64,000 nucleotides of DNA from Mytilus californianus (GCF_021869535.1 NW_026262734.1:73284339-73348338), one strand, 5' to 3'; shown: positions 12,272 to 24,471, counted from the stretch's first letter. A program made the numbers and translations. Notes: generated from the letters alone by a model not told the origin.

Positions 12272-12392
12272 AATGTTAAGAGAAGTTCAGAACAAGCTAT
12301 TTTTGTTTGAAGAGGAATCACAGTGGTCAGGATTTCATCTGAATAAAGTGGAATGTATCAGAAGTGAAGCCTTAACAGTCATGAGACAATAA
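12272..12392 (+). CDS. Terminal coding exon of an unidentified gene
   Basis: A clean acceptor (GTTGTTTTTACTTTTCAG) opens an exon whose frame runs 39 residues to TAA at 12390-12392. One leading A belongs to a split codon. The peptide is strongly protein-like: it begins MLREVQNKLFLFEEE, has a Trp-containing middle (QWSGFHLNKVECIR), and ends EALTVMRQ. The composition is amphipathic, acidic then basic, with none of the low-complexity bias of nearby chance frames. A moderately AT-rich stretch follows as a likely 3' UTR; no canonical AATAAA is seen within about 300 bp, only weaker A/T variants. The reading starts upstream, so the in-frame ATG is probably internal. I do not recognise the family. Upstream exons may lie at 2483-2605 or left of the window. 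Confidence 0.6.
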
Positions 12393-12767
12393 ACAATATT
12401 TTGATTGTTAATTTAAAAGACTATGTGGATGTAGCCTGACTAGCATTTGTATGACTTAAATGTGGCATTTTTCATATGAAGACTTACAAGGCAAAGAATT
12501 AGATGTGTCAAAAATGTGTATGCCTTTCAAAACATTAAGAACTGGTACTGTCTTCTGCAGATTTCAGGAAAATTTGTTCAAGACAGTAAATTCTGTGTAT
12601 GAATTGAAGAATGTGTAATCATCAAATGAATTATAAAAATATGTTTTCTACCTTGAATTTATAAAAATATAATGTATTCTTATATACTTATACAAGGTGC
12701 ATTTTGCAAGTCTATTTGTTAGCATAAGAGTGTAACTCAAAGGGTTATCAACACAATAATAATAATG

Positions 12768-12880
12768 TTTTTATCAAAATTTTAATCGGGGATGTTTTAC
12801 GGTTTTTATCAAAATTTTAAATGGGTCATTTTATTGTTTTAAAAGGGACTGGGTATTTTCAGTTTTGGTTTGTGACCCGG
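12768..12880 (+). repeat. Outlying units of the 16655-17590 minisatellite
   Basis: Two to three units of the form GGGGATGTTTTACGGTTTTT, ATCAAAATTTTAA, followed by AAAAGGGACTGGGTATTTT. The last phrase recurs at about 17420, inside the main array almost 5 kb away. Confidence 0.7.
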
Positions 12881-12899
12881 ATTTGTTTTCGCTTAATTG

Positions 12900-15780
12900 A
12901 TTTATGACTATTGAACAGCGGTATACTACTGTTGCCTTTATTTATTTGTTTTTTTTTTATCAAATTTCAATACACCTTACTACTCTCCTACAATGTATCA
13001 ATCATTAGTGAATTGACCAATCCCATGTGGTAAATTTAACACATGTATAAACATTTGATAGCAGCACGTGTTGTCGGCCATAACTTCGGTGATACATTCT
13101 TATCTAAACAGTTAATTTGATCTAACATTTCTTTAAATTTTCACAATTAAATCGTCAACAATTTTGTTTTTGGGAAAGCAATCAATGTAAGAGGGTGGAG
13201 GTAGGTCAAGTTGACAACTTAAAACAAAAAAAAATTTTTTTTTAATGAATGACAGTTATTAATAAATCAATTAAAAAGGAATATGCTGGCAGTGCTAACA
13301 GTTTTTAAAATATTGTTTACATGCTATTTCGAAAAAAAATATATTCTGAAACACGAGATTTGAATTGGTGTACAAATTGAGTTGAAATTCATATTCTTTT
13401 CAAGTTTAAAGATTTATACTATAAAACATGCAAGTTAGTATGTATAATTTCTGGAAATTACATTATATATCAAAAAGTAAAGATTCAGCAACAAAAAAAA
13501 AATTAACACCTTTCCTAATTCAATTACAAAGAATTATCTATAACATATTCAAATGTTAAAATATTTGTACTTGGAAGCCGTTTAAATTGAAAACTTCAGG
13601 ATATCATCTTTTGGATGGTCAAATTTACAACATAGTATTTCCATTTTCCAGTATAATATTTGTACAAGAACTATTCCATGTTCTTTGACAGTCAAATTAT
13701 TTTAGAGGGAGTGTAAGTTTTCCCACCTTAAAATCAATCTGGAAAACAAAATATACAACCTCATTGGAATGAGATGGAAATTAAAATTACTGATCTGAAA
13801 GTCTGCATGAAATGAAATGATGAAGTGAATTAGATATTTGTAGTCTTTTTATATACAAAATATATAAAAGTGAAAGTATTTATGTTTGTAGTGCCCTCAT
13901 CGCTAGCATTTCGTTAAAAGACAGAGGGGAAACTCAAATAATAATTAAAAAAAAATATGTTTCAATAGATGCTTCATAAAAAGTAAGATAATGTTTAATT
14001 TTGATATGACTTTGGTCTACTGTGGGAATATTTGCTGATTGTACTTGACCTTTTTTCAAATTTTATGTATACATTACAAAAAAGGAAAAGAAGTGAAAAC
14101 TATTGGATACGTTTTATTTTCTTAATTTGAAAAAAGGTTAGTACAATGTGAAAAGATTCCTGTTAAGGACAAGAGTTGTATATAAATTTAAAACAAAGGC
14201 AAAGTACAATGGCCAAATATTCCTGTAAGCAAATAATCAATTAATTTTTTTTTTGTTCTTTATATTTTACTTAGTGAAAGGAATTTTTTAATTATCATCA
14301 AGTTATTTATGGATATAAAAACAGAAACCCTGTTAAATGTTATTTGATAAACAAGCAATAGGTACTGGAGCAATGATGCTTGTTTTACAAGTTGACCCAT
14401 GCTGTGTTTGTCTACACAGTAAACACACTTATCAGCATTCATTAGACATGCTTAATTAAACCTGTAATTTATCATCATAACTTATCATATTAATTACGTA
14501 ATGTAATATTCTATATCTTGTTGTTAAACTACATTTCTGGGGAATGGGGGTAATACAGTAGCTTCAAATTTGCAATATTTTGATTGTTTCTTTTTATTCA
14601 GTATAAATGGACATAATTTCTTCAAAATGTCATAAATTTATCTCTCATTTCAACCCTTCATGAGTAATTATCTCATCATACTTTAAAAGCAAATATATGA
14701 ACAAAACATTGCTCTTTATTTATACCATGGAAGTAATATTTAAAAGGAATAACAACGACTAATTAGCATGTATTAACAGCCTGCAGAGCTCTGTACTAAA
14801 GTCATATGATTTTATCCAATTATAGTCTCAGCGGCAAGACCCCTTTGGTTACTATCTGTGATACCGCGGTTGTAAAATGGCATCTGGAATTTCTTATCAG
14901 TCACGTGATTTTATGGAGTCCGGTAATTATAAAGCACCTGTGTGAAATCCGAGGTTTATTAATAAGAAGGTGGCGCTGTATCATATAAAACCTCTACCTT
15001 CAGAAAAAAGTCGTATGATGTAAAAAACTTGAAAAACGGACGAGAATTGTTCAACCTACAACAGTTTAGCTTGGAAAATTGTATTTAATTTAGCATATTT
15101 TTGCTTTTTACCGTTTGTTTTAAACTGTTCTAAAAGTATTTTCCGGTTAAAAGCGGATCCCGAGTAAAACAGTTAAATACCGATGAATCGATCAGGTTTC
15201 ACATGATGTTGAACAAAATAATGTAGACAGATGTAGACATAGAATATTTTACTGTTGAAATGTGCCAAGTTTATCGAGATTTATAAAAATATTTACTTTC
15301 AAGTAATTGATTACGTTATTGAAACTGGACAATGAAAATCGGGATCAAAAGTTCGTAAACATGTTAAATTTATATCTATTTTAAAAAAGTGTTTATAATT
15401 GAATACTAATATTAATGTAGCACGTTACAGCAAAAAGAAAATCAACCATACAAAACGAGCTTGACGCTATCTGTCTAACCGCAAATTTATTTTATATGAA
15501 TTTGTTCATGTACAAATTAAAGAATAGAAACGTTTAAAATTGTGAATATTTAATTTGCCTGGTATACACGGAAGACTTGGATTATTCGTATTTAATAAAA
15601 GGGGGTCGAAACATATTTTTTGTACAATCATCTTCTTAACTTTCAGAAATGTCTTCTTAATTAACTGCATGGTTTTAAGTATTAAAATTGAAAATGATCC
15701 ACCCTTTTTCTTAAATTCAATATGTGATAACTGTCGGCCTAAACTATTAAGATCGAAAAAGACATAAATACGAAAAATAG
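12900..15780. other. AT-rich stretch with no gene seen
   Basis: No sustained coding frame, splice-site pair with a protein-like insert, or clear repeat unit was found on either strand. Several A- and T-runs are present. The few 60-codon frames have random composition. Confidence 0.5.
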
Positions 15781-15787
15781 ACTAAAA

Positions 15788-16072
15788 TCAACATTGAATG
15801 ACTGACTCTATTCGGTAGCGTACAGCAGCGGAATGTAACGAGTGAACTATTCGGGTTACTTCGTACGTACATACGACAACAACTGGTCTATTCGTAATTT
15901 TCCGGGAACACGAAAATGACCGAAAAGTGTCAGTGATTTGATCTATCACATGCCGAGAGTCAATTACCATGCCATATATTAAACCAATTAATGAGTTATC
16001 GAAAGATGGGCGGTAACGCAGATGAAACCTTTGAAGTGACGACGTAGTTATTCCTTTCAATATTACTTCCAT
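15788..16072 (-). CDS. Hypothetical 94-codon frame, possible first exon
   Basis: A minus-strand frame opens at an ATG with a favourable context (AAACATGGAA). It starts MEVILKGITTSSLQRFH, continues RPSFDNSLIGLIYGMVID, and stops near 15788. The first 50 or so residues look like real protein; the remainder is less convincing, so the true exon may end early at an unrecognised donor. The area is richer in CpG than its surroundings. Just upstream a perfect 10-bp inverted repeat (ATAATTATGG / CCATAATTAT, about 16120-16155) could belong to a promoter or a small foldback. No family recognised. It may instead be unclassified repeat. Confidence 0.3.
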   Translation of the reverse strand: MEVILKGITTSSLQRFHLRYRPSFDNSLIGLIYGMVIDSRHVIDQITDTFRSFSCSRKITNRPVVVVCTYEVTRIVHSLHSAAVRYRIESVIQC

Positions 16073-16149
16073 GTTTATACTTACTTAACAAATTCTTTAC
16101 TTTGTTATTATTCAATGTTCATAATTATGGAAGGGAATATCCGCCATAA

Positions 16150-16475
16150 TTATACATTTCTTAAGTTGTAACATGCAATTTCTTAATTTGTAACATGCAA
16201 TTTCTTAATTTGTGAAATGTAACTTCTTAATGCGTAAATACAATTTCTTAATTTGTTAACGTATTTTCTTCGTTCATTACATGAAACTCTACATTTCTTA
16301 ATTTGTGAAATGTAATTTCTTTGTTTGAGTCACGTTTTGGGAGAATGTGTCAATGTAATTGTTACCGCTGCCGCCAATTAGAAGTTCCGTTTATCAAGAA
16401 AAACTTCAAGTTAAAAATCAACAAGTTACAAATCACGAAGTTTTACATATCAAGAAGTTTTACAAATCAAGAACG
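16150..16475. repeat. Short tandem repeat with an inverted partner
   Basis: Four to six units of about 23 bp (ATTTCTTAATTTGTAACATG and variants) occupy 16155-16325. After a GC-rich spacer, inverse-orientation units (AAGTTACAAATCACGAAG, ACAAATCAAGAA) occupy about 16395-16475. The whole can fold as a large imperfect hairpin. Chance frames only. Confidence 0.65.
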
Positions 16476-16654
16476 AAATAGTTCCACAATATTCCGCACG
16501 AGGTCGCTGTGAATCTATGTCAACTCGTACCTTGGTCAACTCGTACCCTTCCATACATAATAACCGCCATTTTGTTGATTAGCTTGACCTAGGATGCTGG
16601 GTTGCCATGTGTTGTTAAGGGAGGCGGGGCATACCAGTGAATAGTGGAAAGTTG

Positions 16655-17590
16655 TATTAGGGATGTTTTACTGTTTTTATAACAATTTTAAATGGGATAT
16701 TTTTACTGATTTTATAAAAAATTTTAAATTGGATATTCTTACTGATTTTATCAAAAATTTTAAATGGGATATTTTTATTGATTTTATTCAAATTTTAATT
16801 AGGGATGTATTACTGTTTTTTATCCAAATTTTAAATGGGAATGTTTTACTATTTTTTATCCTAATTTTAATTGGGGATTTTTTACTGTTTTTATCCAAAT
16901 TTTAAATGGGGATGTTTTATTGCTAATATTCAAATTTTAAGAGGGGTAATTTTACAGTTTTATAAAAATTTGAATTCGGGAGGTTTTACTGTTTTTATCC
17001 AAATTTTAATTAGGGATATATTACTGTTTTTTATCCAAATTTTAAATGGGGATGTTTTACTATTTTTTATCCTAATTTTAATTGGGGATTTTTTTACTGT
17101 TTTTATCCAAATTTTAAATGAGGATGTTTTACTGTTTTTATTCAAATTTTAAAAGGGGTAATTTTACAGTTTTATTAAAATTTGAATTGGGGATGTTTTA
17201 CTGTTTTTTATAAAAATTTTTACAGTTTGTTATAGTTTTGAATGGGATTTTTTTTACTGTTTTATCCAAATTTTACTGATTTTTATCAAGATTTTAATTG
17301 GGGATGTTTTAATGTGTTGATCAAAATTTTCATCGGGGATGTTTAAGTGTTTTTATCCAAATTCTAATTGCGGAAGTTTTACTGTTTTAATCAAAATTTT
17401 TAATGGGTAATTTTAGTGTTTTAAAAGGGACTGGGTATTTTATTTATTTTTTATCAAAATTCTAATCGGGGATGATTAAGTTTTTTTTATCCTTATTTTA
17501 ATTGGAGATATTTTACGGGTTTTATCATTATTTTAAATGGGAATGTTTTACTGTTTTTGTCCAAATTTTAAATGGGACATTTTATTTTTT
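16655..17590 (+). repeat. About 36-bp minisatellite array
   Basis: Some 25 units of the pattern GGGGATGTTTTACTGTTTTT + ATCCAAATTTTAAAT, drifting in length between about 33 and 40 bp. Some units recur as blocks (about 16780-16900 and 17000-17110 are near-identical runs), showing segmental duplication within the array. In-frame translation yields artefact peptides such as DIFTDFIKNFKW. Same family as 12768-12880. Confidence 0.9.
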
Positions 17591-18159
17591 TTTATCAATT
17601 TTTAAACATCGATGGTCCACACCCAAACAAAATGGGAGAAATATACCTTCAGATCTTTTCCGTGGTATACACTTGTGAAATATATAGACGAAATTCGGTA
17701 TTGAAGTGAATCTACATCTCACAAACACAATTTTTGAATTACGATTTTGAGTGAACACACACCAAACCAATACAAACGTACGGCAAGATATAACCATGCA
17801 GGCATTTAGTTTTCGTCAGACACAAGATAAATAATGACTCTCATAAACGTGTATATGCATGCAGTTTCAAATATCAAGAACAAGCGGTCGATGTCTATGG
17901 ATCTTTGTTAAGTCCGTTTACTAACTGTTCAGAGTCAGACATGTCAATAGTTCATTCTTGGAACGGCCTTCATATACCCCATCCGACGATGGGAACTCTT
18001 TCTAATAGTGTTGACAACATAAGCTTGTTTATCTGTACAAGTGGTTGCATGGCCTCTCCTGCCCCAACAAACAAATACGCTACTAGTCTGCTATCTCTGG
18101 AGCTCATCCTCAATGGCGCTTATACGTCAGGAAACTTACAAGTATACTAGTAAAGATTG

Positions 18160-19280
18160 TTTCAAGAACAACGAGATTGGGACGAACTGTTCTAAAATCG
18201 TCAATATCAGTAATATACAATACTAAGAGATGCCCATTTAATTACAACAACTGTATTACTAATTTGGATTAATGACGGCTATCCTAAAAAAAATCCTTAA
18301 ACCAATTAATGTATTAGCTTAGATTTATAATGTATGTATATTCATTAATGAAATAAACGATAATTGGTATTCTTTTCACAAATAATTTGTCTAAGTGATT
18401 GTCAAATGAATTTAACTATGTAAGAATGAAATGTTAATAAGAAAATTTAAAAAAATCATGCATGTTGTACTGTTGTATTTTTTTCAATTAAAAACTTTAA
18501 AATTGCGATAGTTTTACGATTGTTAGCATTTAAACATCGCCAGATTTAAATACAAGTTAAAGAATTCCGGTAAAGTAAATTAAACAGATGTGCAATGATT
18601 ATTAATTGGGAAATGTAACATTTAATTTTTAAGATTAAAAGTACTATTCTTTTAACTTCATATCTTAACTTTATGCTAATTGCATAGAACGTAACCGAAA
18701 ATTGTTCCATTTTAATATTGTAACACTTCCGGATATTTTACCTTTTTATCAACATTTTAATAACTTTTTTTTTAATTAAAACAAATTTGGCTGTATAAGT
18801 TAACAGCCTTTCTTGTTGCTGATTATGTGCTGCTTTTATATAAATATTGTAACACTTCTCAGTGACTAGATAGGGTTGCAGCTTTTCATTAATTTTAACA
18901 GCATCGTCGAACATGTATATATGCAGTGATGTAAACACTTACACTTTATAAATGTTTCTGAGAAATTTTGCTTTCCAGTTTTTTCAAATGCTTGCTCATC
19001 ATCTGTGTATAACTTTCTTTTAATTCTTCATTATGCGTCTTTGCTGTCTAGTTTATTTTTTCATTCGCATCATATGGGTTTATATCAGTCTTAAAATGCT
19101 GTTTTTTTTTTGCAGTTATCTAATATTTAAAGGTCAACTTCCAATAGTAATAAAAATTAAGACTAAAAACATTTCTACGAATTACAAGGAAAACACAAAA
19201 TGGGTCACTAAGACATTCTATTGACACGCATCATGGTATATCCAAGCCTCTTTTAAACCGTCTCGATGAAGGAGGTTCTC
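18160..19280. other. AT-rich stretch with no gene seen
   Basis: Contains T- and A-runs and short random frames only. No exon or repeat signature identified. Confidence 0.45.
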
Positions 19281-19284
19281 AGTG

Positions 19285-19480
19285 TTTCAAGCACAGCAGA
19301 GTCTAGAAGTAGACTTTAAAATGTGTATATGCTGTCTCTTCGCTTAGCACGCTGCATTTAAAAAGAAACAGCAAAAACTTGTCAGCTTGTCAGAATAATG
19401 TGTCCGGGTAGGGTGACATATTTTCATGCCAACTGTTACCTTGTGAACTAGCATGTTATAAAATCCAGCTCAGCGTGTTA
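19285..19480 (+). mobile_element. Diverged partial SINE
   Basis: Shares the body of the SINE at 20151-20498 in the opposite orientation (AAACTTGTCAG, GTCCGGGTAGGGTGACAT, CCTTGTGAACTAGCATG) with more substitutions. The tRNA-like head is absent. Older than the 20151 copy. Confidence 0.6.
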
Positions 19481-20150
19481 GTTTAGAACAAAGCCGGGAT
19501 TTAAGAGATTTTGTTTCGTGGCAAACATTATCAGCAGGACAAGATCTACCAAATGATTAGTAAAACAATATCTATAAATATGTCAACAAAGTTAAGGCAA
19601 CATCGTAAGTTCTATTCTTATAGAAGTTATTGCCTTTGAATGACGATTTTACCCTTATCTTGTGTTTTGTGCGTGAAACTATATTAAATAGAGAGAAACT
19701 AAAAATAGAATAAAATTATCAGCAATACAAAATAATAAAAAAGAGGTCATGAATTATAACAAGAGTCTTCAATGTTTAAAATGCACATAGATCCCAGGTG
19801 AGCAACATGGGCTCATTAGATCCTCAGTCTCTGTTTATGAATAAAGATTACAAACATTGTGTCGATATTTTTTTGCAAGTGGACATAAAAAAAAAACACT
19901 TCCTGTATGAAGATCTTTTTGACGGCGATTTTGACATACATTATTTCGATACATATCGGACATATTTAAGTCCGTCAAGAGTGTGCAAAATTTTGTCATT
20001 TTACTAAATATGCTCTAATTTTTTTATAACTAATGTCCATTATATCTAAAACTTCAACTGCAATGTTTTTGCACTAGTTTGTAGACTCAACGTGTAATTT
20101 TTCCAATCAGGGACAGTTTTAAATACAAATAATGTTTGGTCCCATATCAT

Positions 20151-20498
20151 GATGATGATGGATTGATGATTAACGTCCTATGCATCTTCAGGACGAGAAC
20201 ATGTTAATGTAATATGAATATTAACCCTGCTATGTACTAGACTGATACGCTGAGCCAGATTTTTAACGTGCTAGTTCACAAGGTAACAGTCCGCAGGAAG
20301 ACATGTCACCTTACCCGGACACTTTATCCTGACTCCGAGCCGACCAGTCTTTGCTCTTACTCCTTAATGTCGCGTGCCGCTAGCGGAGAAGCAGCAAATT
20401 TATGTCAATTTTAAAGTCTTTGTTTGACCCGGCCGGGGTTCGAACCAAAGACCTCCCGCACTCGAGGCGAACACGCTACCACGAGACCACCGAGGCGG
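20151..20498 (-). mobile_element. tRNA-derived SINE, complete, with target-site duplication
   Basis: The minus strand begins with a tRNA-like head (20498-20425), followed by a body of about 270 bp and a tail of ATC/GAT triplets (20151-20175). A 14-bp direct repeat TGGTCCCATATCAT stands immediately at both borders (20137-20150 and 20499-20512). This is the expected scar of LINE-mediated insertion, and its perfection suggests a fairly recent event. The head resembles tRNA-Gly in its anticodon-stem and T-arm region (GCGGGAGG, GGTTCGA). Two headless relatives are at 10560-10770 and 19285-19480. It would be transcribed by RNA polymerase III and mobilised by a LINE partner in trans. Confidence 0.88.
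20425..20498 (-). promoter_or_regulatory. RNA polymerase III internal promoter (A and B boxes) of the SINE
   Basis: The A box TGGTCTCGTGGTAG is at 20489-20476 and the B box GGTTCGAACCC at about 20446-20436, with normal tRNA spacing. The cloverleaf is imperfect, so this is a SINE head rather than a functional tRNA gene. Confidence 0.75.
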
Positions 20499-20884
20499 TG
20501 GTCCCATATCATACCTTCATCTGTGATCTCCCTTATATCTTTTGAATTAGCTAAAAATATCCACGAACTATGATGAAAATATATTTGTGTAGAATAAAAT
20601 CTTTTCATTCAATTTTATTCCTATTTATCGAAGTAACCTTGAAAGAACATTGATCGAATTTTGCAAGACAAGGTGATGCAGAGATGTAACTCCAAATAAA
20701 TTACAAATATAATGAAATGATCCAAGATTAACCACAAAAATTTAAAAAGGTAAAAATACCAAACCTTTAATATTCACCTTAATAAAATTTAATTGAATAA
20801 TCAAACTTGCAGAAGTCAGAATGATAATGAATAGTCTGCCACACAAAATGCAAGAAACAAAAGCGAAACAAAATTTTCCTGCGT

Positions 20885-22655
20885 CGAAACCACGACAAAA
20901 ATTAGCATGAGTAGCAAAAAAGAGACGAAAGATACAAAAGGGATGATCAAGCTCACACGTCGAAAACGAACTGACAGTGTCATGGCAAAAAAAAAATGTG
21001 GATAGTGTCCACATGTGGACACAGATGATGCCCCCGCTTGCATATCATATAGTTATTAAGGAATATCACTGAAGAACGGTAAAAGTGACGCTACCCAAAT
21101 TTGAACTTGATCTGATTTTTGTGGTAATAAGCACTGTGTGTAAGTCTCATAACATTTGGTTGAGGCTAACTTAAGTAGAGAACAGAAACTAAAAATTCAG
21201 CAATTTTTCTATTTGTAAACACGCATAACTCTAGAACGGTTGTGTATAAGTTTTATAACATTAGATTGAGACAAACTAAAGTTAGAGAACGGAAACGAAA
21301 ATTGCAGCAATTTTTATGTTTATAAAGGGACATAACTCAAGAATGGTAAAAGTGTCGCCACCAAATTTCGTACTTAATCTGTATTGTGTAGTAATAAGCA
21401 TTGTGTATAAGTTTCATAACATTTGGTTGAGACAAACTAAAGTTAGAAAACGGAAACAAAAAATTTGAACTTTATCTTAGTTTTGTGGTAATGAATATTG
21501 TGTATAGGTTTCATAATGTTTGGTTGGGGCAATCTTATTAATAAGTTACAGAATGGAAACTAAAATTTTTGCAATCTTTCGATTTATAAAGGGCATAACT
21601 CAATATAGTTAAAGTGACACTACCCAAATTCAACTTGATCTGTGTTTTATCAGTGGAAGTCAAAATTAAACATTGCATTGTATAAAGCATTGATTGTAGT
21701 TGATTCAACTATAATCATGGACAAGGAAGATAACTCCAATTTTAAAAATTACTTGATATTTAGAAGAAAATAAAAATTTTGCAATTTTTCGATTTATAAA
21801 GAGGCATAACTCTAGAACGGTTAAAGTGACGCCATCAAAATTCAAACCTGATATGTGTTTTGTGGTAATAAGCGTTGTGTATAAGTTTCATAACATTTGG
21901 TTGAGGCAAACTTAAGTTAGAGAACGGAAACTAATAATTTTGCATTTTTTCAATTAATAAAGGGGCATAACTCTAGAACGATTAAAGTGACGTCACCATA
22001 ATTCAAACTTGATCCGTGTTTTGTGGTAATAAGCATTGTGTATAAGTTTCATAACATTTGGTTGAGGCAAACTTAAGTTAGAGAACGGAAACTAAAAATT
22101 TTGCAATTTTTCCATTTATAAAGGAGCATTACTCTAGAACGGTTAAAGTGACGCCACCAAAATTCAAACTTGATCTGTGTTTTGTAGTAATAAGCATTGT
22201 GTATAAGTTTCATAACATTTGGTTGAGGCAAACTTAAGTTAGAGAACGGAAACTAAAAGTTTTGCAATTTTTCCATTTATAAAGGGGCATAACTCTAGAA
22301 CGGTTAAAGTGACGCCACCAAAATTCACACTTGGTCTGTGTTTGGTGGTAATAAGCATTGTGTATAAGTTTCATAACATTTGGTTGAGGCAAACTCAAGT
22401 TAGAGAACGGAAACCAATTTTGGGACGTACGTTCGTACGTACATACGTACAGACGGACAAGGGTAAAATTTAATGCCCCCACCGCTATGGCGGGGGCATA
22501 AAAATAACGACCAAAAGACAAACAACAGTATATAAAACACAACATTAAAAACTAAAGAATGAATTACACGAACCCCACAAAAACCGGGGGTGATCGTAGG
22601 TGTTCTGGAAGGGTAATCAGATCCTACTTCACATGCGACACCATTCATGTTACTC
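20885..22655 (-). repeat. rep-M copy split by an inserted rep-B element
   Basis: The left part (20885-20997) carries the rep-M phrases GACGAAAGATACAAAAGGGA, AACTGACAGTGTCATGGC and an A-run. The right part (22504-22655) resumes with AACGACCAAAAGACAAACAA and continues through GGGGGTGATCGTAGGTG to CACATGCGACACC. In unbroken copies (47405-47630) these parts are contiguous, so rep-B landed in the A-rich run. Confidence 0.75.
20998..22503. mobile_element. rep-B: head, 160-bp tandem array, hairpin tail
   Basis: The head at 20998-21045 has a perfect palindrome GTGTCCACATGTGGACAC and then TGCCCCCGC. Eight or so monomers follow (21060-22420). The last four start at about 21803, 21963, 22123 and 22283, so the period is 160 bp and they are nearly identical. 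The tail has GTACGTACATACGTACAGAC, GGACAAGGG, then the hairpin TGCCCCCACCGCTATGGCGG and GGGCATAAAA. The head TGCCCCCGC is the inverse of GCGGGGGCA in the tail. No coding capacity. The layout agrees with bivalve pearl / Helentron-associated elements; that assignment is inference. Confidence 0.75.
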
Positions 22656-22659
22656 CTAT

Positions 22660-24465
22660 AAAATACGTTGATAAGTTATATCAATTTGATTAGGCATCAC
22701 ACAATAGCGTATTGTTAATTGACTCATGGCAACAGATGAAAATCATTAGTCAATCCGCAAAAAATCATCCTGCCATCGTTCCTCGAATATCAATATGTCG
22801 TCCCTTTTTAATGACAAGCTAAATGCAAGGAGCTTGAAGCCCTAATGTAAGACAAAATATAAAGATATAAATACTGATGTTTGAACGTTCGATAGTCTAA
22901 TGTCCTGTGAATATTTAAAGATGGTTATTTGGCTGATTTATAATATTTTTGGCTTTTCGAATTCAAAAGACAAAAAACCGGCCTTATATCATTCCCTCTC
23001 CTTTAATTCAAAAAGAATATATTTTGTTCGATAATTTAAAGTTGAGTCGTTTTGGGTTATCATAAAAACAATTTAATTGAATTACGACAAGCATATTGTG
23101 AAGTCTGGCTCATATCATTATGTACATCTTTTTCTTGATATTGATACTGATGAAGAAATGTTAACTAGGATATATGAAAAATGTGATAATTGCAGTTTTC
23201 TTTTAGTCAACTTTCCATTATTAGGAAGTAGCATAACCATCTACCCCTGACTATGGCTGAAAGAATATATGACGGATCCACAACTTACGTTAGTCCCCAA
23301 CTGATGTAAGCATAAGTTGATCAACTATTAGAGTATGCTTTGATTTTAAACCGTACATGTATTGTATTAAACTAAAAGGCTACCTGTATTATTGACACAA
23401 TTTTATCTGACCAGTGCCAAATTATCATGAGCAAGACATAATTGTGTGTCCAAAATCATAGTAATTAGGGAATTTTATGGACAAAACCAAACTGTTCTTT
23501 CCAAAGTTCTCAAGCTAAATGCTGTGAATATTGGACTCATGTTTCAAAAGATATAACACAGTAACAAAATGCTTGCCCCTAGTTCAGTCTAGCAATTGCT
23601 GTGATGTGACTTTAAACATAGCACATTCAAAATCAGTAGAGGTTTTTCTTCACTCCATAGGGCATTATCACGCTAAATGCGGTAAAAGTGTAACAAATGG
23701 TTCAGAGAACACTATCATGGGGCCATAATTTCTCCTTAATTTCCTGTTGCATTAACTAAAGAATTGAATTTAACAAAAAAAATCAATGTTATTTTAGTAG
23801 ACTCTACTCGATTTCCGTATCAGCATGATCTTTCAGCGGCTTTTCTGTACTATAAGAATAAAAAAAGATAACTGTAACTAGGCAGTGCAATTTATAACTA
23901 AGTGAAAATATGCTTCAGAAAATAAATAATTAATTTGTAAGCACTTTGAATATCAAGTAGTCGTCACTTAATGTCTAAATATTAATGACAAGCTATCTTG
24001 GCAGTGTTTGCAGTTTTGCACAAAATGTTAGGCAGTGCAATTTGTTGATAAGTGCTTAATAATTTATAAATACCTGTACTGTCTTAAAATATTTATTGAA
24101 AGTTGAATTCAAATTTCATTAAATTTGTGGGTGTAAAAAGGGGTCCGAGGTTGCAGAATAGATATATCAAAATTATTTTTAAAAAACCATGTCTGTTGCC
24201 TAGGATTATGTCTGTTACTAAGGAGAAAAGTGAAATATCATATCAAGTTACAGAAAATCTATAATTAATTTGTAAGTACTTCAAAGAATTTAAACATATT
24301 TCAGACACAATGCACAACCATCTTGTACTTATATTCCGGGCAATATAATATTGTAATTGTCCCCTTTTTTTATTGCCTAGGAATCTTCCCTTTGGAATGA
24401 AGACATGGAAAACTGACTTTTACAAAAGAAAAATATGTAGGCTAAATACAAATTATACATAAACT
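22660..24465. other. No gene seen
   Basis: AT-rich unique-looking sequence. A 65-codon plus frame (23531-23728) is protein-like in places but has no splice support or recognised motif. GGCAGTGCAATTT recurs at about 23880 and 24033, so part of this may be an old duplication. Confidence 0.4.
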
Positions 24466-24471
24466 GTTATC

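Noticed and set aside
16663..17152. 80- and 93-codon plus frames with repeated DFIKNFKWD-like peptides
   Set aside because: Translation of the 36-bp minisatellite; the frame changes with each length variant.
20425..20498. Possible functional tRNA-Gly gene
   Set aside because: Stem mismatches, attached 270-bp body, triplet tail and flanking target duplication make it a SINE head.
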